NCBI RefSeq assembly: GCF_013415845.1
Contig: NZ_CP058907.1
Span: 2,542,001 to 2,606,000, forward strand
From: Rhodopseudomonas palustris
Lineage (GTDB): Bacteria > Pseudomonadota > Alphaproteobacteria > Rhizobiales > Xanthobacteraceae
Direction: 5' to 3'
Length of the DNA stretch: 64,000 nt
A model generated the notes under the pieces. It searched no databases. It was not told the origin of the DNA and worked only from the letters and a program-made list of their open reading frames with translations. Shown here in pieces: positions 59,649-64,000 of this stretch. The translations under genes were made by a program, and so were the position numbers. How positions within the stretch are numbered: position 1 is the first letter of the stretch; each line of letters begins with the position of its first letter.

Positions 59649-62600
59649 TTAATTGCCACCGCCGAAGCGGCGGGACCACCAGCCGACGCGCCGCGGGGCG
59701 GCCGAGGAGGGCTCCTCTGCGGGTTGCGCGGCTGCTTGTGGCGCGGCCTCGGCGGCCGGGGCTTCCACCGCAGGCGCGGCCGTGGCCGGCTGCTCGGCCT
59801 GAGCGGTCGGCTCGGGCTGCACTTCGGTTGCGGCCTCTGCCGTCGTTTCGGAGGCGGCGGCCGATGCGCCGAAGCTCACCTTTTCGCGCACCGTGGAGCG
59901 GCGACGCGCGGCCTTCTTCGCGGCGCTGTCGTCCTCGGCGGACGGATCGCTGGTGTCGGGTGCGGCGGTAGCTGCCGTGTGTTGCGGCTCGGAAGGCGCA
60001 ATGTCGTGCGGCAGAGCGTCGTGCGGCTGCTCGGCCTCGGCGGCCGGTTCGAAGCTGGGTTGCACCGAGGGGCTGCCGCCGTCGAAGTCGGCGACAGCGT
60101 CCGCAGCTTCCGCTTCGTCCGTCGGGGAGAGTTCGTCGCTGATCGAGCCGACCACGCCGGCTTCGTTCTCGCCGGCCTCGGCATTGCCGCGACGGCGACG
60201 GCCACCGCGACGACCGCGGCGGCGCGGACGGCGTTCGCCGTTCTCGCCTTGGTCGGCCCGGGCTTCGGCGTCGCTGTCGTCTTCGCCGGCCTCGTCGCCT
60301 TCGTCAGCTTCGCCGACCTGTTCGACGCCTTCGGAAACAAACGGCTGCTCGCCATCTTCGCCCACTGCACCAGCTTCGGCGGCTTCACGCGGCTCGCCCG
60401 ACCGCCGACGGCGGCGGCGACGGCGACGCTTGCGGCCTTCGCTTTCGCTTTCGCCGGCCTCGCTGCCCTGATCCTCGGTGAGGCCGACGGTCTCATCGGT
60501 CTCGATCTCGGCTTCGAAATCGTAGCCGTCGTCATCCTCGGGCTCGTCGAGCGGCGCCGGGGAGGCGGCGATCTGCGCGGCGAGCAGCGCCTTGGCAGTC
60601 TCGAGCGTGTGGACCTGCTCACCGCGGTCGATCACGAACGACTGCTGGCCGCTGACGGTCGGATCGGCCAGCACCGACAGCGATACCCGGAAGCCGGTCT
60701 CGAGGTCGCGCAGATGGCCGCGCTTGTGGTTGAGGACGTACAGCGCCACGTCGGTGCGGGTGCGCACGATCAGGTTGTGTGTAGCGCCCTTCATCAGCAC
60801 CTCTTCGAGGCCGCGCAGCAGCTGTAGCGCGACCGAGGAGACCGAGCGGACGTGGCCCGAGCCGCCGCAATGCGGGCAGGGCTCGGTCGAGCTCTCCAGC
60901 ACGCTGGCGCGGATGCGCTGGCGCGACATTTCGAGCAGGCCGAAATGCGAGATGCGGCCGACCTGGATGCGGGCGCGATCCTGCCTCAGGCAGTCGCTGA
61001 GCTTGCGCTCGACCGCCCGGTTGTTGCGCTTCTCGTCCATGTCGATGAAGTCGATGACGATCAGGCCGGCGAGGTCGCGCAGCCGGAGCTGCCGGGCGAC
61101 TTCCTCGGCGGCTTCCATGTTGGTCTTGAGCGCGGTGTCCTCGATGTGGTGCTCGCGGGTCGAGCGGCCGGAGTTGACGTCGATCGAGACCAGCGCTTCG
61201 GTCTGGTTGATGACGATGTAGCCGCCGGAGCGGAGCTGCACGGTCGGCGAGAACATCGCGTCGAGCTGGCTCTCGACGCCCATCCGCGAGAACAGCGGCT
61301 GGCCGTCACGATACAGCTTCACCGCGCGCACCTGCGACGGCATCAGCATGTGCATGAAGTCGCGGGCTTCGCGATAGCCGGCTTCGCCGGCGACCAGCAC
61401 CTCGTCGATTTCCTTGTTGTAGAGGTCGCGCAGGGAGCGCTTGATCAGCGAGCCTTCTTCATAGACCAGCTTCGGCGCCTGCGAGTTCAGCGTGACGTCG
61501 CGCACCGTCTCCCACATCCGGATCAGGTATTCGAAGTCGCGCTTGATCTCGGGCTTGGTCCGCGAGGCGCCGGCGGTGCGCAGGATCACGCCCATGCCTT
61601 CCGGCACGTCGAGGTCCTGCACTACTTCCTTCAGCCGTGAGCGGTCCTGGGCCGAGGTGATCTTGCGGCTGATACCGCCGCCGCGGGCGGTGTTCGGCAT
61701 CAACACGGCGTAACGCCCGGCGAGCGACAGGTAGGTGGTGAGCGCAGCACCCTTGTTGCCGCGCTCTTCCTTGACGACCTGCACCAGCATCACCTGGCGG
61801 CGCTTGATGACTTCCTGGATCTTGTACTGCCGGCGCGGACGGAAGGCGCGTTCCGGCACTTCCTCGAGCACGTCGTCACCGCCGACGGACTCGACCACGT
61901 CCTCCTCGGCTTCCTCTTCGTCATCCTCTTCCTCGTCGTCCTCGGCTTCCGCCTCGGTGTCGGAGTCGGTTTCGACCTCGTGCTCGGCTTCAACGTGATC
62001 GTCGTGCGCCTCGTGTTCGTCTTCGGCCTCGTGGTGCTCGTCGATCGGGAACGGCGCGTCCTCGGCGTAGTTCGCGCTGTCCTCGCCGTGGTCGTCGTCG
62101 TGCGCGTCGGTTTCGTCGTGCGACGCCGCTGCCTGCGGGGCTTCGACCGGCGCGGGAGCCTCGGCAACCGCCGGCTGCTCGATCGTGACGGGCTCGGCCG
62201 CAGCGCTCACCTGAGGCTCGGACGGAGCAGCTTCGGCGTGGGTGTGTTCGTGATCGGCGGCGTACTCGGCGTCGTGCTGCTCGGCGGTCTCACCCTCCGG
62301 CAACTCGTGCATCAAGCGCTCGGCCTCGGCGTGAGCCCCGGCCTCGTGCGCCTCTTGATGGTCGGCAGCCTCGTGGGGCTGCTCGGCCGCGACGTCGGTA
62401 GCGGCTTCGACGATCTCGCTCTGCACCCGCTCGCCGTTGTTGCGGCGGCGATGGCTGCGATGCCGCGACCGGCGGCGGCTGGAGCGCTGCTCGTTTTCTT
62501 CTTCGGCTTCGCGGTGGGCGCGTTCGTCGGCTTCGATCAGGGCCTGCCGGTCGGCGACCGGGATTTGATAATAGTCGGGATGGATTTCGCTGAAGGCGAG

Positions 62601-62804
62601 GAAGCCGTGGCGATTGCCGCCATATTCGATGAAAGCGGCTTGTAGCGAGGGTTCAACCCGGGTGACTTTTGCGAGATAGATATTGCCGCGGAGTTGTTTG
62701 CGCTGGGCGGTTTCGAAATCAAACTCTTCGACGCGGTTGCCACGGACCACGACCACCCGGGTCTCTTCCGGGTGGGTGGCGTCGATCAGCATCTTGTTGG
62801 CCAT
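59649..62804 (-). CDS. rne: Ribonuclease E (with long acidic insert in the S1 domain)
   Basis: 1051 residues. The S1 domain starts at about 35 (RGNIYLAKVTRVEPSLQAAFIEYGGNRHGFLAF). It is split by an insert of about 225 residues (about 95-320), very rich in Glu, Asp, His and Ala, and resumes at RRQYKIQEVIKRRQVMLVQVVKEERGNKGAALT. The catalytic part has VLRTAGASRTKPEIKRDFEYL, IDVNSGRSTREH with the metal-binding Asp, LIVIDFIDM and the zinc-link CPHCGG near 638-643. The C-terminal 300 residues are an unstructured Glu/Arg/Pro/Ala scaffold for the degradosome. It processes rRNA and decays mRNA. Confidence 0.96.
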   Translation of the reverse strand: MANKMLIDATHPEETRVVVVRGNRVEEFDFETAQRKQLRGNIYLAKVTRVEPSLQAAFIEYGGNRHGFLAFSEIHPDYYQIPVADRQALIEADERAHREAEEENEQRSSRRRSRHRSHRRRNNGERVQSEIVEAATDVAAEQPHEAADHQEAHEAGAHAEAERLMHELPEGETAEQHDAEYAADHEHTHAEAAPSEPQVSAAAEPVTIEQPAVAEAPAPVEAPQAAASHDETDAHDDDHGEDSANYAEDAPFPIDEHHEAEDEHEAHDDHVEAEHEVETDSDTEAEAEDDEEEDDEEEAEEDVVESVGGDDVLEEVPERAFRPRRQYKIQEVIKRRQVMLVQVVKEERGNKGAALTTYLSLAGRYAVLMPNTARGGGISRKITSAQDRSRLKEVVQDLDVPEGMGVILRTAGASRTKPEIKRDFEYLIRMWETVRDVTLNSQAPKLVYEEGSLIKRSLRDLYNKEIDEVLVAGEAGYREARDFMHMLMPSQVRAVKLYRDGQPLFSRMGVESQLDAMFSPTVQLRSGGYIVINQTEALVSIDVNSGRSTREHHIEDTALKTNMEAAEEVARQLRLRDLAGLIVIDFIDMDEKRNNRAVERKLSDCLRQDRARIQVGRISHFGLLEMSRQRIRASVLESSTEPCPHCGGSGHVRSVSSVALQLLRGLEEVLMKGATHNLIVRTRTDVALYVLNHKRGHLRDLETGFRVSLSVLADPTVSGQQSFVIDRGEQVHTLETAKALLAAQIAASPAPLDEPEDDDGYDFEAEIETDETVGLTEDQGSEAGESESEGRKRRRRRRRRRSGEPREAAEAGAVGEDGEQPFVSEGVEQVGEADEGDEAGEDDSDAEARADQGENGERRPRRRGRRGGRRRRGNAEAGENEAGVVGSISDELSPTDEAEAADAVADFDGGSPSVQPSFEPAAEAEQPHDALPHDIAPSEPQHTAATAAPDTSDPSAEDDSAAKKAARRRSTVREKVSFGASAAASETTAEAATEVQPEPTAQAEQPATAAPAVEAPAAEAAPQAAAQPAEEPSSAAPRRVGWWSRRFGGGN

Positions 62805-63361
62805 TTTTCAACTCATGTCGGCGAAGCGCGCGCGAAACGGCTCGCGCAAGCAGCGCGGCCGGCAGACGCGACGGTCCACCTGATTCGGGGGTGAGGGGAA
62901 GGCCGAAACGCATCGCGGTGTGCCGTGCCGGTCGGGGACCCGAGGCGACGCGCAAAGCGAAGCGAGAGCTTCGCGGCGGCGCGGCCTTTGCGTGGGTCGG
63001 ATTCGGCATCGCAGTCTGGCGCATTAAGCGTCGGCCCGTCTGAACAGGTGGCGGCTCGATCAGCCGCCGTGTTGTCTCGCTGATGGGCCGGCTCCGCGCC
63101 GAGGCGCTAAGCCGGAGTAGGGCATCCGGCGGGTGTGCCGAATGTAGCCGGTCATGAAGTGTTGAACCGTCCCTGGTACAAGAGAAGGCCCGGGGACGGA
63201 CGCCGTTCGGGCTGGGCCGGCACTCCTTGACCTGCCGCGCGCTGCGCTGGCTTGGAGGGGCCGGCAAAACGCAAAATCCGCCGGGTTTGGGATCGGGGAC
63301 TTAGCGCTGCACCGAGTGGCTGAACGCGACACAACCGGTAGTATAGACCGTCAGCAGTAAA

Positions 63362-63390
63362 TACATACGTGGATTGGGTGGCGGTTGCAA
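63362..63390 (-). promoter_or_regulatory. Candidate sigma-70 promoter for rne
   Basis: On the minus strand TTGCAA, 17 bases, TATGTA. The -35 matches four of six and the -10 four of six consensus bases. Transcription would start near 63355, about 550 bases before the rne start codon. Confidence 0.35.
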
Positions 63391-63439
63391 GGTGAGCGTC
63401 GCGGCCCGGCAACACCCCGCAGGTTTCATCCCGAGCCAC

Positions 63440-63455
63440 TTAAGGTCCGATTAAC
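63440..63455 (+). promoter_or_regulatory. CtrA-binding box upstream of the amidase gene
   Basis: TTAA, seven bases, TTAAC: a perfect match to the alphaproteobacterial CtrA consensus TTAA-N7-TTAAC. It ends 49 bases before the amidase start codon. CtrA controls cell-cycle genes, and an amidase that splits septal peptidoglycan is a fitting target. Binding is inferred. Confidence 0.65.
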
Positions 63456-63504
63456 CGTGCAGTTCTATTGCGGTAGAACGACTTCCGGGAGGGTTGGGAT
63501 TCGT

Positions 63505-64000
63505 TTGGCACGCCGCGCAAATCATTTTGTTTTGTACTGTGCAATCAGTGCGTGCGCTGCAGCATTTTTGTGCCTGGCGCCCTCCGCGCTGACGCCTGCC
63601 GTCGCCGAGACCGCTGCGCCCGCCGTCGCTCCTGTTCCGACGTCTTTTCCGATCGCTTCCGACGCCCGCATCGCCGGTGATGATCACCAGACCCGCCTGA
63701 TCGTCGATCTCGACGGGAAGGTGCCGCTTCGCGCCTTCGCGCTGGCCGACCCGTACCGCGTCGTCATCGATCTGCCGCAAGTCAATTTCCGGCTGCCGAA
63801 GGGCACCGGCGAAAGCGGGCGCGGCCTGATCAAGGCTTTCCGCTACGGCCTCGTGATGCCCGGCGGCTCGCGAATCGTGCTCGATCTCTCCGGGCCTGCC
63901 AAGATCGCCAAGGCCGAGATGCTCGATCCCGCCAACGGCCAACCCGGACGGATGGTGATCGATCTCGAGTCGATCGACCGCGCCGCCTTCATGCAGGCGC
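63505..64000 (+). CDS. amiC: N-acetylmuramoyl-L-alanine amidase with AMIN domain (3' end cut off)
   Basis: 165 codons are visible; the gene runs off the window. The start is TTG 63505 with GGGAGGG about 11 bases upstream; the frame fits a signal peptide with core CAISACAAAFLCLAPSA. From about residue 45 the AMIN domain follows: DARIAGDDHQTRLIVDLDGKVPLRAFALADPYRVVIDLPQVNF, GLIKAFRYGLVMPGGSRIVLDLSGPA and MVIDLESIDRAAFMQ. AMIN domains target cell-wall amidases such as AmiC to the septum. The catalytic Amidase_3 domain lies beyond the window. Divergent from rne, an arrangement I recall from relatives. Confidence 0.85.
   Translation, partial: MARRANHFVLYCAISACAAAFLCLAPSALTPAVAETAAPAVAPVPTSFPIASDARIAGDDHQTRLIVDLDGKVPLRAFALADPYRVVIDLPQVNFRLPKGTGESGRGLIKAFRYGLVMPGGSRIVLDLSGPAKIAKAEMLDPANGQPGRMVIDLESIDRAAFMQA

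Larger units (their letters stand above)
62805..63504. other. Long divergent region between rne and the amidase gene
   Basis: About 700 bases without a convincing gene; several short frames on both strands lack ribosome binding sites. It holds a candidate rne promoter (63362-63390, minus), which would leave a 5' leader of about 550 bases on rne mRNA. A perfect CtrA box (63440-63455) lies near the amidase gene. A long rne leader is known from E. coli, where it mediates feedback control. Confidence 0.5.

Noticed and set aside
59562..60827. 421-codon frame on the plus strand opposite rne
   Set aside because: It is the antisense of the Glu/Arg/Ala-rich tail of RNase E; its Gly/Arg/Leu runs mirror that low complexity, and it has no ribosome binding site.

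Overview
The window is high-GC, densely coded alphaproteobacterial chromosome. Three things point to the Bradyrhizobium/Rhodopseudomonas group, most like Rhodopseudomonas palustris: an Omp2b/RopA-type porin with the ADLPLKAKA mature start, the complex I accessory subunit NDUFA12, and BA14K, DUF1236 and DUF2155 proteins beside aat, accBC and aroQ. CtrA- and EcfG-type promoter motifs fit the same assignment. The species is inference. No phage, insertion sequence, CRISPR array or rRNA was seen; one tRNA gene (Ser, GCU anticodon) is present.

Layout. 1-4.6 kb: end of a urea/short-chain-amide ABC importer (two ATPases), then formamidase, a double nitrilase-domain protein and a short-chain dehydrogenase, a nitrogen-scavenging unit. 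4.7-7.4 kb: a molybdate-type ABC system split around a ModE-like operator. 7.4-10.6 kb: a GlxA/AraC regulator divergent from a cysteine hydrolase, and a SphA-type outer-membrane protein. 10.8-14.2 kb: metQ-metN-metI followed by a cysteine-rich DUF1847 protein. 14.7-21.8 kb: GMC oxidoreductase, PaaK-like acyl-CoA ligase and enoyl-CoA hydratase, then a NitT/TauT-type importer. 21.9-25.3 kb: pit phosphate transporter divergent from a MarR-AlkD-small protein operon, with several operator-like repeats between them. 25.4-30.9 kb: tRNA-Ser, a major porin, a lytic transglycosylase and a Gly-rich BA14K protein.

31.2-47.7 kb holds NDUFA12, DUF2155, aat, accC, accB and aroQ, which I recall as a conserved neighbourhood in this group. 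Here it is interrupted by cassettes: an isonitrile hydratase-like gene divergent from a GlxA regulator, a glycoside hydrolase with an esterase, a secreted trypsin-like protease with a small exported partner, an NhaD-type antiporter, a methyltransferase, and a three-gene phosphorelay. The phosphorelay is preceded by a perfect EcfG (general stress) promoter. 47.9-58.5 kb: DUF1236 protein, small proteins, a CDF-like membrane protein with its TetR regulator, a DsbA-type oxidoreductase, 1-Cys peroxiredoxin, a second BA14K protein, an M48 protease, an aminotransferase, BioY and DctA. 58.5-64 kb: a lone PD-(D/E)XK nuclease-like gene, RNase E with a long insert in its S1 domain, and, divergently, the start of an AMIN-domain N-acetylmuramoyl-L-alanine amidase with a perfect CtrA box upstream.

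The most interesting signals are regulatory and small-scale: the EcfG promoter on the phosphorelay operon, the CtrA box at the amidase, the PhoB-like and MarR-like repeats between pit and marR, the ModE-like operator at a ModA-like protein that lacks the usual ligand serines, a double nitrilase whose second half has lost its catalytic cysteine, a CDF family protein without the canonical metal site, and the orphan nuclease. I did not find one clearly new multi-gene system.
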